Positions 1-8,698 of a stretch of 64,000 nucleotides of DNA are shown here, piece after piece. Position 1 is the first letter of the stretch, and every line of letters starts with the position of its first letter. Position numbers and translations under genes: made by a program. The notes under the pieces are model-generated. The model worked only from the letters and a program-made list of their open reading frames with translations, was not told the origin of the DNA and did not search any database. Source of the DNA: Ursidibacter arcticus (GTDB taxonomy: Bacteria; Pseudomonadota; Gammaproteobacteria; Enterobacterales; Pasteurellaceae); NCBI RefSeq assembly GCF_009761375.1, contig NZ_LEKM01000116.1:62001-126000 (forward strand), written 5' to 3'.

Positions 1-273
1 ACTCGTTTGATATTTTGCAAGCGTATTAGGTGCATCTTTAATTTTCTTTTCTAAATTTTCAATATCAGCTTGCTGTTTTTTTGTTTTTTCAATAAAAGAT
101 AATGCCCCCTCTAGATTTTTTGCTAGAAGAGTCATTTCATCATTTGTATTTGATTTTAAAGCGTCTAATTGTATCTTAATATCGTCTGCAGAAACAAAAT
201 TCTCTACAGCTTGAATAGGGTTTACCGCTACTAACCACAGGCAACTTATTATCCCCCAAATTCGTTTATACAT
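1..273 (-). CDS. MscK/MscM-type mechanosensitive channel, N-terminal fragment (runs off window)
   Basis: Only the first 91 codons are inside the window. The product starts with a signal peptide (MYKRIWGII..., ending near NPIQAVENF) followed by a charged, helical periplasmic segment with the pattern DDIKIQLDALKS...EGALSFIEK. This is typical of the long periplasmic N-terminus of KefA/MscK-family channels, which open under membrane tension. The ATG at 273-271 overlaps the end of menE by 8 bases, so the two genes are probably cotranscribed. The channel domain is not visible, so the family call rests on the N-terminus alone. Confidence 0.5.
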   Translation of the reverse strand, partial: MYKRIWGIISCLWLVAVNPIQAVENFVSADDIKIQLDALKSNTNDEMTLLAKNLEGALSFIEKTKKQQADIENLEKKIKDAPNTLAKYQTS

Positions 274-1720
274 TTTTTTCTCTCTTAAATTGTAAAGCGA
301 TTTCTTGTTGTAATTTTTTTCTCGGATATTTTATCCCACCTTGAATATGTGATGGGAATGGAACATAAGCAATCGGTAATTTAAATTTTTCTAAATGCTG
401 TTTTGCAAAATCTTCTAACAATCTGACCGCTTGTAAATTAAATAATTCAGTAAATTTCACAACTGCAACAGGTCTAAAGCCAAATTCATTATCACTAATT
501 GGAATTATCATTACTTGCTCAATTAAGCCTGATGATAATAATATTTTTTCAATTTGTTCAGGTTGGATATTTTCTCCACCCGAAATAAACATATTATCTA
601 AACGCCCCTCTACTACTAAATGATTTTGTTTATTCCAATACCCCTTATCTTTTGTTTCAAACCAACCTTGAACATTGATAAAGGGAACAATCTGTTGATT
701 AAGCCAGTAACCTAGCCCTAAACCTGCACCTCTCACCCAAATTTCATCGTGTTCAATTAGGATTTCTCTCTGCCATAGTGGACGACCAACATTATCATTT
801 TCCGCTTTCACCGCACAAACTGTCGATGCCATTTCAGTTAGCCCATATCCAGCATAGGTTTCTATACCTTGTTGCATTGCTTGTGTAATCAATTCACTGG
901 GTATAAAAGCCCCACCTAATAGTATTTTTTGTTTTTTTACACATCTTTCTGTTTGAGCTAAATAACGTTGCAGTTGGGTAGGAACTAAAGAAGCGTGACT
1001 AGACTGAGCTAAGCCTTGCCAGAAATCTTGCTTATTTTCAACCAGCATCAATGTTGCCCCTACCGAAAGCCAACGCCATACAATGCCTTGCCCAGAAACG
1101 TGGAATAGCGGTAAGCTCAATAACCAGCAATCTTGCTGTTTAAAATCCATTAGTTCGCATACGCCTTTAGCATTATCCAAATGCTGTTGAATTGTATGTA
1201 CAACGGCTTTCGGGTTACCTGAAGATCCTGATGTTAATGTAAAAGTAGCTGGCAAATTAAAGTGATCTATTTGGTTACAATTTGCTTGTAACATATAAGC
1301 GGTAAGATCTTGAGAAAAATCTGCAAAATGCTGATCAGTAATCAAAACTTGTACACTATTCTGTGATAAACAATATTTCAACTGTTTTTCAGGCATCATA
1401 GGAGAAATCTGTAATAGCCTCGCTCCCATTGCTAATGTAGCACAATAACATAATAGCCCTGCTAAACGATGAGATCCTTGATAAGCAATCAATGAATTAG
1501 ACTTAACTCCAATTTGAGCTAAGTATAGCTGAGTAGAAAGTACTAATCTCTGCCACTCAGCCCAAGTAATCTGCTCAGCTATATTTGGAAAAAGTGTCGA
1601 TGATAAAGATAAAACAGAATTTTCACCTTGTGAATTGCCCTTTTTCCAAATGATAGCGACTTCATTTGGCTGATGTTCCGCCCAATAAGCGGTGGGAAAT
1701 TGCAAAAATTCTGCGACCAT
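266..1720 (-). CDS. menE: O-succinylbenzoate--CoA ligase
   Basis: Activates o-succinylbenzoate with ATP and CoA in menaquinone synthesis; cytoplasmic. This 484-residue ANL-superfamily adenylating enzyme has the phosphate-binding core FTLTSGSSGNPKAVVHT (about residues 160-176), the YAGYGLTEMAS motif near residue 290, and the C-terminal GRLDNMFISGGENIQP hinge motif near residue 375. It lies 17 bases after seqA and overlaps the downstream channel gene. No other men gene is in view, so the MenE assignment rather than another acyl-CoA ligase rests on length and overall resemblance. Confidence 0.85.
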   Translation of the reverse strand: MVAEFLQFPTAYWAEHQPNEVAIIWKKGNSQGENSVLSLSSTLFPNIAEQITWAEWQRLVLSTQLYLAQIGVKSNSLIAYQGSHRLAGLLCYCATLAMGARLLQISPMMPEKQLKYCLSQNSVQVLITDQHFADFSQDLTAYMLQANCNQIDHFNLPATFTLTSGSSGNPKAVVHTIQQHLDNAKGVCELMDFKQQDCWLLSLPLFHVSGQGIVWRWLSVGATLMLVENKQDFWQGLAQSSHASLVPTQLQRYLAQTERCVKKQKILLGGAFIPSELITQAMQQGIETYAGYGLTEMASTVCAVKAENDNVGRPLWQREILIEHDEIWVRGAGLGLGYWLNQQIVPFINVQGWFETKDKGYWNKQNHLVVEGRLDNMFISGGENIQPEQIEKILLSSGLIEQVMIIPISDNEFGFRPVAVVKFTELFNLQAVRLLEDFAKQHLEKFKLPIAYVPFPSHIQGGIKYPRKKLQQEIALQFKREKNV

Positions 1721-1737
1721 TGACGATAAATCTAAAA

Positions 1738-2298
1738 CTAGGCTAACGAATTTTTGACAAGCTCAATCAATGTTTCAGGTAGTTCCATTTCCTGCATAAT
1801 TAAACCTAAAATAATCCCTTTACGTTCAGTATTATTATTTGTAATTACCCAAAATGGAGAGTCAGGGATCTGCTTCGCTTTAACACTGCTGCCCGTTGCT
1901 AAAATTGTTTCTTTATCTCTTGCAAAATAAATACGTTCACTGCCTTGCACATTCTCAGTAGCGTGTGCAAATTCTTCAGGATTCATTACATAAAGTGCTG
2001 AAAGTATTTGTAAAAAACGATTAACAACTTTAGTTTCACTTGTAAACTTACTTGAAGCAATAGTAAATTCTACACGTTTAATCAACTTTTCCTGATCTGT
2101 AAGCACTTTCTTGGTTTTCGGTAACTTTGCGAGATCTTTGAGTTCATTGATCATATTTTCTTGCACAAGCACAAATGGCTGGGGCGATGCTGGCAAACGC
2201 AATAAACGACGCAGAATATCGGAGGCACTTTCGCCAATTGCTTGAGTACGACTTGCAATATAGTGATATAATTCGTCATCAACTTCGATGGTTTTCAT
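1738..2298 (-). CDS. seqA: Replication initiation sequestration protein SeqA
   Basis: Binds hemimethylated GATC clusters at oriC and delays re-initiation. The 186-residue product is close to the usual length of about 180. It has the N-terminal oligomerisation segment MKTIEVDDELYHYIAS...ESASDILRRLL, a variable linker, and a C-terminal DNA-binding domain with the characteristic ARDKETILATGSS and FWVITNNNTERK stretches. It diverges from ybfF, the same neighbour pair as in Escherichia coli, and leads into menE. Confidence 0.95.
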   Translation of the reverse strand: MKTIEVDDELYHYIASRTQAIGESASDILRRLLRLPASPQPFVLVQENMINELKDLAKLPKTKKVLTDQEKLIKRVEFTIASSKFTSETKVVNRFLQILSALYVMNPEEFAHATENVQGSERIYFARDKETILATGSSVKAKQIPDSPFWVITNNNTERKGIILGLIMQEMELPETLIELVKNSLA

Positions 2299-2411
2299 CT
2301 TTTCCCCTTAAATATCTTGATTACAAAAAAATTCTAGGCATTATACGCATTTCAGATCTAATTTACAGGATCTGATTTGAATTATTTAGATAAATTTTAG
2401 TGAATTTTACA

Positions 2412-3191
2412 ATGGAAAAAATCTATCTCAACTACCAGTTTCAAAAAGCAACAAATTCAAACGATAAAACTCAAACGATGGTATTTATCCACGGGCTATT
2501 TGGCGATTTGAATAATTTGGGTGTCATTGCTCGAGCCTTTGCAGAGAAGTACCATATTTTACGTGTAGATTTACGCAATCACGGGCAATCATTTCACTCC
2601 GATGATATGAACTATCCGAAAATGGCAGAAGATCTGCGTGATTTACTTCAGCATCTATCCATTCAAGATGCCATTCTTGTGGGACATTCGATGGGTGGAA
2701 AAACCGCAATGACTCTTGCAGATTTAGCTCCTAGCTTAGTTGAAAAATTAGTGGTAATTGACATTGCACCTGTGGCTTATCAACTTAATCGCCACGATAG
2801 TATTTTTGCGGGGTTGTTTGCGGTGAAATCAGCAAAACCAGAGAATCGCCAAAGCGCCAAAATTGAGATCGCTAAAGGGATAAAAGATGAAGGTGTTCAG
2901 CAATTTATGCTGAAATCATTTGATCCTACAAGTCCTGAGAGTTTTAAATTTAATCTATCTAGTTTACATAAGAACTACGCAAATCTAATGGGCTGGCAAT
3001 CGGTTTCAGTACATAAACCGACTTTATTCATCAAAGGCGAGCTTTCTGATTATTTACAAGAAAAAGACACCCAAACTGTACTAAATCAATTCCCTCAAGC
3101 AAAATTATTCGTTGTGAGTAACGCAGACCACTGGGTTCACGCTGAAAAACCTGATGCCGTTGTTCGAGCAATTCAGAAATTTTTAGGTTAA
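2412..3191 (+). CDS. ybfF: YbfF-type alpha/beta-hydrolase (esterase)
   Basis: A cytoplasmic alpha/beta-hydrolase, about 259 residues. Seen: the oxyanion HG motif FIHGLFGDLNNLG, the nucleophile elbow GHSMGGK (Ser), and the C-terminal catalytic His in NADHWVHAEKP. These match the YbfF family, which hydrolyses acyl-CoA and short esters in vitro; the physiological substrate is unknown. I prefer the ATG at 2412. A GTG at 2400 is in frame and would add four residues; neither has a clear Shine-Dalgarno sequence. It diverges from seqA and ends at a strong bidirectional terminator. Confidence 0.88.
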   Translation: MEKIYLNYQFQKATNSNDKTQTMVFIHGLFGDLNNLGVIARAFAEKYHILRVDLRNHGQSFHSDDMNYPKMAEDLRDLLQHLSIQDAILVGHSMGGKTAMTLADLAPSLVEKLVVIDIAPVAYQLNRHDSIFAGLFAVKSAKPENRQSAKIEIAKGIKDEGVQQFMLKSFDPTSPESFKFNLSSLHKNYANLMGWQSVSVHKPTLFIKGELSDYLQEKDTQTVLNQFPQAKLFVVSNADHWVHAEKPDAVVRAIQKFLG

Positions 3192-3210
3192 TCTGTGTTT
3201 ATCTAAGAGT

Positions 3211-3252
3211 AAAAGTCAATGAAACACTTAACATATGGTTTCATTGACTTTT
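3211..3252. terminator. Bidirectional terminator between ybfF and bamE
   Basis: A perfect 15-bp inverted repeat (arms 3211-3225 and 3238-3252, AAAAGTCAATGAAAC and complement) with a 12-base loop. The A/T-rich ends give a U-tract in both directions, serving the convergent genes ybfF and bamE. Confidence 0.85.
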
Positions 3253-3275
3253 ATCGAAAATAGGTCGTAACTACT

Positions 3276-3623
3276 CTACTCTGTTGCCAAAGTTTCTAAA
3301 GGTTTATCTAATTTAATATCTGTTACAATGCCTTTTGCATCAAAATAAACCAATAATGTATGTTGAATTGGATCATTATGCCCTTCACGTTTAATAAAAA
3401 CATAATCCCAACGATTATCGGCAAACATATCTTTTAACACAGGTGTGCCTAATAAGTATTGCACTTGCTCTTTATTCATTCCAACTTGAAGTTGAGAAAC
3501 TTTATCTTGCTCTAAATAATTGCCTTGTGGCACATCAATTCGATAAACCACTTTTTTTACGGTTGAACAGGCACTAACGCCCAAGCCTAAGAGTAAAATA
3601 GCAACAAGAGATTTCATTTTCAT
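3276..3623 (-). CDS. bamE: Outer-membrane assembly lipoprotein BamE (SmpA/OmlA)
   Basis: Small lipoprotein of the BAM complex, which inserts beta-barrel proteins into the outer membrane. The start at 3623 gives MKMKSLVAILLLGLGVSAC, a signal peptide with lipobox GVSAC. The mature part carries family motifs QGNYLEQDKVSQLQVGMNK and LLGTPVLKDMF...WDYVF. An AAGG lies about 9 bases before this ATG. A longer reading from 3686 would put 21 odd residues before the signal peptide and is rejected. Ends at the shared terminator with ybfF. Confidence 0.93.
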   Translation of the reverse strand: MKMKSLVAILLLGLGVSACSTVKKVVYRIDVPQGNYLEQDKVSQLQVGMNKEQVQYLLGTPVLKDMFADNRWDYVFIKREGHNDPIQHTLLVYFDAKGIVTDIKLDKPLETLATE

Positions 3624-3685
3624 AATCGTAACCTTATAAGTCTCAAAATTAGGTAAATCATACCGAAACTGTGTCAAAAATGCCA

Positions 3686-4687
3686 TTATTTATTGCGAGT
3701 AAGCTGGTCGCGTAAATTGGCAGGCAGTCCTTTGATTGTCAAAGTGTCATTTAGTTCATCCCAAATAATACGTTGTGATAATAACTCGGCATCAAAGCTA
3801 ATTGTTACCCCTTTTCCCGAACCTGAATATTTAGTGAGTGTTTTCAACGCATTGCGTACAGGAGGAATATTTTCTTCTAATCCATATTCTTGATTTTGTG
3901 TAAATGTTGCAAAATCTTGTTCATTAAGAGTAGGTAAAGCTGCAGAAAGTTCTTCAATCGCAATTTCTTCACCACTATTGATTTGTCCTTTACAATAATC
4001 AAAGACCTGCTTTTTCACCGCTTGGGTTTGATTGCTATTCAGTTCCCCTTGTTCACAATAATCACTAACAGCTTGTAATAATGTCTGATTTTGTAATTGT
4101 GGATTTAGCCCTTCATCTGCACTCAGAAAATCCATAAAGAAATCCGCAACTTTTCTCCCCACTCTACCTTTAATAAAGGTAAGATAACGGTTAGATTGTG
4201 CATCTAATTTCAACTCGGTGAGATTGATCCGACAAGCAATATCATACTGAGTAATTTCTAAATATTCCGTCCGTTTTACCTCTAGGTGATCATCAACTAA
4301 AATTGAACTACGACTATCAATTAAGCCGATAAATAAATATTCAGTGGCTAAGAATGTATAACGGCATAAAATAAAAGTACCACCTGATGCAAACGGATAT
4401 TTGGCTAACTCATTAGCTAACATTTTGGCAGCACTATGGCTAAAAGGTAAAAAGTCAGTTTCTTGTTCTAATAAACGATTAAGTTGTTGAGCAAAGATAG
4501 ATTCCGATCTAAATACGCCATAGGCTTTTGCTTTTCCTTGATAGGTTTGGTGCAGCTGTAACATCATTTGCTCAGCCTCTGGTGTAATAGCTAATAAATT
4601 TTCACGCAATACGGTATTCAGTTGCGGTGGTTCATCTTGGGTTTGGTGAAGTTGATGTAATACGATTTCTGTAACTGTGATGCTCAT
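3686..4687 (-). CDS. yejK: Nucleoid-associated protein YejK/NdpA
   Basis: Nucleoid-associated protein of the 37-kDa YejK family, about 333 residues from the ATG at 4687 ([15 protein letters not shown]). An AAGGA lies 8 bases upstream, and this start fits E. coli YejK better than the upstream in-frame start at 4729. Conserved blocks include FPFASGG-like [32 protein letters not shown] and the C-terminal [14 protein letters not shown]. Exact function is not established. It sits just upstream of bamE on the same strand and diverges from ridA. Confidence 0.92.
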   Translation of the reverse strand: MSITVTEIVLHQLHQTQDEPPQLNTVLRENLLAITPEAEQMMLQLHQTYQGKAKAYGVFRSESIFAQQLNRLLEQETDFLPFSHSAAKMLANELAKYPFASGGTFILCRYTFLATEYLFIGLIDSRSSILVDDHLEVKRTEYLEITQYDIACRINLTELKLDAQSNRYLTFIKGRVGRKVADFFMDFLSADEGLNPQLQNQTLLQAVSDYCEQGELNSNQTQAVKKQVFDYCKGQINSGEEIAIEELSAALPTLNEQDFATFTQNQEYGLEENIPPVRNALKTLTKYSGSGKGVTISFDAELLSQRIIWDELNDTLTIKGLPANLRDQLTRNK

Positions 4688-4823
4688 AATAATCCTTGTA
4701 AGCGGTGAGATATTGTAAATTTTTGACAAATTGACTATCTGTGATTATAAGCTATTTACAAATGATGAAAAACCTTTCAAACTCTGTTTGGAATTTTTAT
4801 TCACTTTAGAGAGGAAAAAAACT

Positions 4824-5213
4824 ATGACAAAAGTAATTCATACTGAAAATGCACCAAAAGCAATCGGCCCTTATGTTCAGGCAGTAGATTTGGGTAATTT
4901 AGTTCTCACTTCAGGTCAAATTCCTGTTAATCCACAAACTGGTGATGTGCCTTCAGACATTGTGAAACAAGCTCGTCAATCATTAGAAAATGTAAAAGCG
5001 ATTATTGAACAAGCGGGTCTAACAGTTGCTGACATTGTGAAAACAACCGTTTTTGTGAAAGATCTGAATGATTTTGCAGCAGTAAATGCTGAATACGAAG
5101 CTTTCTTCCGTGAGAATAACCACCCTGCATTCCCTGCACGCTCTTGTGTAGAAGTGGCTCGTTTACCAAAAGATGTTGGTATTGAAATTGAAGCTATTGC
5201 GGTAAGAAAATAA
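4824..5213 (+). CDS. ridA: 2-iminobutanoate/2-iminopropanoate deaminase RidA
   Basis: Hydrolyses reactive enamine/imine intermediates made by PLP enzymes such as threonine dehydratase; cytosolic trimer. The 129-residue product from the ATG at 4824 has the family hallmarks NAPKAIGPYVQAV, LTSGQIPVNP and the C-terminal substrate-binding PARSCVEVARLPKDVGIEIEA-type block (Arg in PARS). GAGG precedes the ATG by about 9 bases. An upstream in-frame extension from 4731 has no family match. Followed 26 bases later by pgeF. Confidence 0.95.
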   Translation: MTKVIHTENAPKAIGPYVQAVDLGNLVLTSGQIPVNPQTGDVPSDIVKQARQSLENVKAIIEQAGLTVADIVKTTVFVKDLNDFAAVNAEYEAFFRENNHPAFPARSCVEVARLPKDVGIEIEAIAVRK

Positions 5214-5239
5214 AGAACCACTAAAAATAAGGAACAATA

Positions 5240-5977
5240 ATGAAAGTGATTAAACCAACGTGGTCTGTACCAAATCATATTCACGCTTTTACTACAGTAA
5301 GAGAAGGAGGTGTAAGTTTACCACCTTTTACGAGTTTTAATTTGGGCGATCACGTAGGTGATGATCCATTATTGGTTAAACAAAACCGCCAAATTCTAAC
5401 AGAACAAGGCGGTTTACCCCATTTTCCTATTTTCCTTACTCAAACCCACAGTACCAAAGTACTTCGTATTCCAACTAAGAGTAATGACTTAAATGCAGAT
5501 GCGGTTTATACCAACCAACCTAATCAAGTTTGTTTAGTAATGACCGCAGACTGCTTACCTGTCATTTTTTGTAGCCAAGATGGAAAAGAAATTGCAGCAG
5601 CACACGCAGGTTGGCGTGGTTTATGCGATGGTATTTTAGAAGCTACTGTTAAAGAATTTGCTTGTAAGCCATCACAAATCACAGCGTGGTTAGGGCCTGC
5701 AATTGGCCCAACAGCATTCCAAGTTGGTCAAGAAGTTATTGATCAATTTTGTGCCGTTGATCCACAAGCTCAAGATGCTTTTATAGCTGATGAACAAACA
5801 AGCGGTAAGTTTCTCGGCAATCTTTACCAAATTGCTACACAACGCCTTAATAAGTTAGGCATTACACAAATCTCTGGCGGTGATTTCTGTACTTATTGTG
5901 ATGAAAAACAATTTTTTTCCTATCGCAGAGATCAACAAACAGGGCGAATGGCAACCCTGATTTGGCGAGCAGCATAG
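5240..5977 (+). CDS. pgeF: Peptidoglycan editing factor PgeF (YfiH/laccase-domain)
   Basis: YfiH-family protein of 245 residues. In E. coli this family removes peptidoglycan precursors wrongly carrying L-Ser; related proteins have purine nucleoside or polyphenol oxidase activity. Metal-binding signature residues are visible: the TQTHS motif (His, near residue 70), VMTADCLPV (Cys, near residue 106) and AAHAGWRGL (His, near residue 123), plus the C-terminal CTYCDEKQFFSYRRD. It follows ridA closely. A perfect uptake signal lies inside it at 5798-5806. Confidence 0.9.
   Translation: MKVIKPTWSVPNHIHAFTTVREGGVSLPPFTSFNLGDHVGDDPLLVKQNRQILTEQGGLPHFPIFLTQTHSTKVLRIPTKSNDLNADAVYTNQPNQVCLVMTADCLPVIFCSQDGKEIAAAHAGWRGLCDGILEATVKEFACKPSQITAWLGPAIGPTAFQVGQEVIDQFCAVDPQAQDAFIADEQTSGKFLGNLYQIATQRLNKLGITQISGGDFCTYCDEKQFFSYRRDQQTGRMATLIWRAA
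5798..5806 (+). repeat. Uptake signal sequence ACAAGCGGT
   Basis: Perfect copy of the Apl-type 9-mer uptake signal, inside pgeF. Such signals are preferentially taken up by naturally competent Pasteurellaceae. Confidence 0.8.
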
Positions 5978-5990
5978 CTTATCTATTTTT

Positions 5991-6024
5991 AATGTAGGAG
6001 TGTTAAATGTAATGTTCCTACATT
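5991..6024 (+). terminator. Probable terminator after pgeF
   Basis: Nine-bp inverted repeat AATGTAGGA / TCCTACATT with a 16-base loop, 14 bases after the pgeF stop, followed by a short T-containing tail. The long loop and weak T-tract make it a moderate call. Confidence 0.45.
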
Positions 6025-6128
6025 TCTCTCAAAAGATTTCACCATTCAAAGCATTTCATATTCTCAATTTTCATTCGTTGCAGTTAGTGGTACAATCTCC
6101 AACTATTTTTATTAACTGAAGAAGACTT

Positions 6129-6704
6129 ATGAGTCGTACAAAAAAAACACGCCGAATTACCGATATTATGCCTGCAAGAAAGGCAGATAAACCTTTTGAA
6201 CAACCAAAAGCTAGACCATCAAAGAGCCGAAAACCGAGTCGTTATGAGTTGGATCTACAAGCTCGTGAAGAAAAGAAAAAGCGTAAACATAAAGGGTTGC
6301 CATCAGGCTCTCGTGCTAACGAAGGTGTAGAACAGAAGAAAGCGGTTGCAAAGGAAGTTAAAGATCCTCGAATTGGTAGCCGTAAAAAAGTGCCATTAAT
6401 GGTGGAATTTGTAAATCAGCCAGAAAAAGGTAAAACGATCAAGCCTGTAATATTAGAAGTGGAAAAACCTCGTCTTTCACCAGAATTAGAATTAGAGCAA
6501 TTAGAAAATAATGAGTGCTTAAATCAATTATTAGATGATTTAGAAGCTGGCAAAACATTATCTGCTGAAGATCAAAAATTTGTTGATGAATGTTTAGACA
6601 GAGTCCACGAATTGATGACCGAATTAGGTATTGAAGATGAAGAAGATGATTCTGAAGCTTTATTACGTCAATTTGAAACAATGGATATAAATAAATTCCG
6701 CTAA
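6129..6704 (+). CDS. yihI: Der GTPase-activating protein YihI
   Basis: YihI stimulates the GTPase activity of Der (EngA) and so modulates 50S ribosome assembly. The 191-residue protein has the family layout: a very basic N-terminal half beginning [18 protein letters not shown], a [14 protein letters not shown] stretch, and an acidic C-terminal half rich in Glu and Asp ([31 protein letters not shown]). In E. coli it sits next to hemN, and the same linkage is kept here with one gene between. Confidence 0.92.
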   Translation: MSRTKKTRRITDIMPARKADKPFEQPKARPSKSRKPSRYELDLQAREEKKKRKHKGLPSGSRANEGVEQKKAVAKEVKDPRIGSRKKVPLMVEFVNQPEKGKTIKPVILEVEKPRLSPELELEQLENNECLNQLLDDLEAGKTLSAEDQKFVDECLDRVHELMTELGIEDEEDDSEALLRQFETMDINKFR

Positions 6705-6711
6705 TTGATTA

Positions 6712-6780
6712 GTAAGGTCGGCTTTAGCCCACCATTTCGATATTATTGCTTTAAATATGATGGGCTAAAGCCCATCCTAC
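6712..6780. repeat. REP-like hairpin element, copy 1
   Basis: Imperfect inverted repeat: two 24-base arms (6712-6735 and 6757-6780) with four mismatches, core GGCTTTAGCCCACCAT and complement. A second copy with the same core lies at 16026-16092. Both fill an intergenic gap, here between yihI and the DUF2489 gene. Confidence 0.7.
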
Positions 6781-6798
6781 GATTATAGAGTTTAACCA

Positions 6799-7248
6799 AT
6801 GATGCGTTTTTTCTTACTTATTTTGGCTGTTTTAGTGCTTATCTCAATGGCAGGTTATGCGATTTCATTATTTATGAAATTAAATCGCCAGCAAAAGCAA
6901 TTAAAACAAGCAAAAAATGCTCGTTATCTTAATATCTTAGACAGTATAGATGTAATTGCACGAGCAATGCTTGTTGAACAGTGTGATTTTTCCGAAGGTG
7001 TCTTACGATTAAAACCTTTACTTGATGTATTAGGCAAGAAATTATCTCAATTTCCAGCAATGTGGGAACTATATCAAGTCGTTGAATCAATGCCTATTTT
7101 AGAAGAGCGTAAAACACTTAAACGTAATGAGCGAATGAAGCTTGATTTAGAACGTGAAGCAAAAGAAGCGGAATTGGCAGAACAGATTAAAACAGAACTC
7201 CAACAGTTATTAGCTGAAATGGAGCAATTTAAACAAGAGTTGAAGTAG
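6799..7248 (+). CDS. DUF2489-family membrane-anchored protein
   Basis: A 149-residue protein with one N-terminal membrane segment (about residues 4-26, FFLLILAVLVLISMAGYAISLF), then a helical, charged cytoplasmic domain ending in a coiled coil rich in Glu and Lys (about 105-149). It matches the DUF2489 family commonly found beside yihI and hemN. ATG codons at 6799 and 6802 are both possible. Its stop lies 7 bases before hemN, so it is probably cotranscribed. Function unknown. Confidence 0.75.
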   Translation: MMRFFLLILAVLVLISMAGYAISLFMKLNRQQKQLKQAKNARYLNILDSIDVIARAMLVEQCDFSEGVLRLKPLLDVLGKKLSQFPAMWELYQVVESMPILEERKTLKRNERMKLDLEREAKEAELAEQIKTELQQLLAEMEQFKQELK

Positions 7249-7255
7249 GTTATCA

Positions 7256-8623
7256 ATGTCAGAAATTATTTGGGATCTCAATCTCATTCAAAAATATAAT
7301 CAATCGGGGCCACGCTATACTTCTTACCCAACGGCACTGGAATTTAATGAATCATACAATGATGATGATTTCCAAATTGCCGCTGCACGCTACCCAGATA
7401 AACCACTTTCCCTTTATGTACATATTCCATTTTGTCATAAACTTTGCTACTTCTGTGCCTGTAATAAAATTATTACTCGCCACCAGCATAAAGTAGATAT
7501 TTATTTAGATTATTTAGAGAAAGAAATTAAATATCGTGCTGAGCTGTTTAAAAATCGCCGAGTAACGCAAATCCACTGGGGTGGCGGTACGCCAACTTAT
7601 CTCGATGAAGAGCAATCTCTTCGTTTGATGGCAATGTTGCGTAAACATTTTAATGTCAGTGAAGATGCAGAAATTAGTATTGAGATGGATCCGCGAGAGA
7701 TTGAGCTGGATATGCTAGATCACTTACGTCAAATCGGGTTTAACCGAATTAGTATGGGTATCCAAGATTTCAATAAAGAAGTTCAGAAACTAGTTAATCG
7801 TGAGCAAGACGAAGACTTTATATTTGCTTTGATGAAGCGAGCAAAAGAATTAGGTTTTACTTCTACTAACATTGATTTAATCTATGGCTTGCCAAAACAG
7901 ACGGTAGAAAGTTTTCTCTTTACATTAGAGAAAGTAATTGAGCTAAACCCTGATCGAATGAGTGTGTTTAACTATGCACACTTACCAAGTCGATTTGCAG
8001 CTCAAATCAAAATTAAAGATGAAATGTTGCCACCGCCACAAACTAAGTTAGATATTTTACAAAAGACAATCGAAACATTAGGTAACGCAGGTTATAAATT
8101 TATTGGAATGGATCACTTTGCTAAACCTGACGATGAATTAGCTGTCGCTCAACAACAAGGTATTTTACATCGTAATTTCCAAGGTTATACCACACAAGAA
8201 GATGCTGATTTACTAGGAATGGGCGTATCTGCGATTAGTTTATTAGGCGATAGCTATGCTCAAAACCATAAAGAGCTAAAACAGTATTATGCTGAAGTTG
8301 AAAATCGTGGTATTGCTTTGCAAAAAGGGCTCACAATGACTAAAGATGATTGCTTACGTCGAGATGTCATTAAAGCCTTAATTTGTAACTTTAAATTAGA
8401 CTATGTTTCATTTGAGCAAGAGTATCAAATTGATTTTAAAGTATATTTTAAAGAAGATTTGGAATTGCTTGCTCCATTAGTACAAGATGGTTTATTGGAT
8501 ATTGGCGAAACAGGGATTAAAGTTTCACCAAAAGGACGATTACTTATCCGTAATATCTGTATGTGTTTTGATATTTATTCAAGACAACAAGCGAGAAGAC
8601 AACAATTTTCACGCATTATTTAA
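7256..8623 (+). CDS. hemN: Oxygen-independent coproporphyrinogen III oxidase
   Basis: Radical-SAM enzyme that decarboxylates coproporphyrinogen III to protoporphyrinogen IX without oxygen, for haem synthesis. The 455-residue length matches E. coli HemN. The iron-sulfur and SAM motif IPFCHKLCYFCACNK (CxxxCxxC, near residues 60-70) and the GGGTPTYL motif are present, with the HemN-specific RYTSYPTA N-terminus. It follows the DUF2489 gene by 7 bases and ends in a paired uptake-signal terminator. Confidence 0.95.
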   Translation: MSEIIWDLNLIQKYNQSGPRYTSYPTALEFNESYNDDDFQIAAARYPDKPLSLYVHIPFCHKLCYFCACNKIITRHQHKVDIYLDYLEKEIKYRAELFKNRRVTQIHWGGGTPTYLDEEQSLRLMAMLRKHFNVSEDAEISIEMDPREIELDMLDHLRQIGFNRISMGIQDFNKEVQKLVNREQDEDFIFALMKRAKELGFTSTNIDLIYGLPKQTVESFLFTLEKVIELNPDRMSVFNYAHLPSRFAAQIKIKDEMLPPPQTKLDILQKTIETLGNAGYKFIGMDHFAKPDDELAVAQQQGILHRNFQGYTTQEDADLLGMGVSAISLLGDSYAQNHKELKQYYAEVENRGIALQKGLTMTKDDCLRRDVIKALICNFKLDYVSFEQEYQIDFKVYFKEDLELLAPLVQDGLLDIGETGIKVSPKGRLLIRNICMCFDIYSRQQARRQQFSRII

Positions 8624-8626
8624 TAA

Positions 8627-8672
8627 ACAAGCGGTGAGATTTACAAATTTGTTAGCAAATCTTACCGCTTGC
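8627..8672 (+). terminator. Paired-USS terminator after hemN
   Basis: Head-to-head uptake signals: AAGCGGTGAGATTT (8629-8642) pairs with AAATCTTACCGCTT (8657-8670), one mismatch in 14, loop of about 14 bases. It lies 4 bases after the hemN stop and 27 bases before lptD. Confidence 0.75.
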
Positions 8673-8698
8673 TGTTCCACAAAATGATAGGACGATAT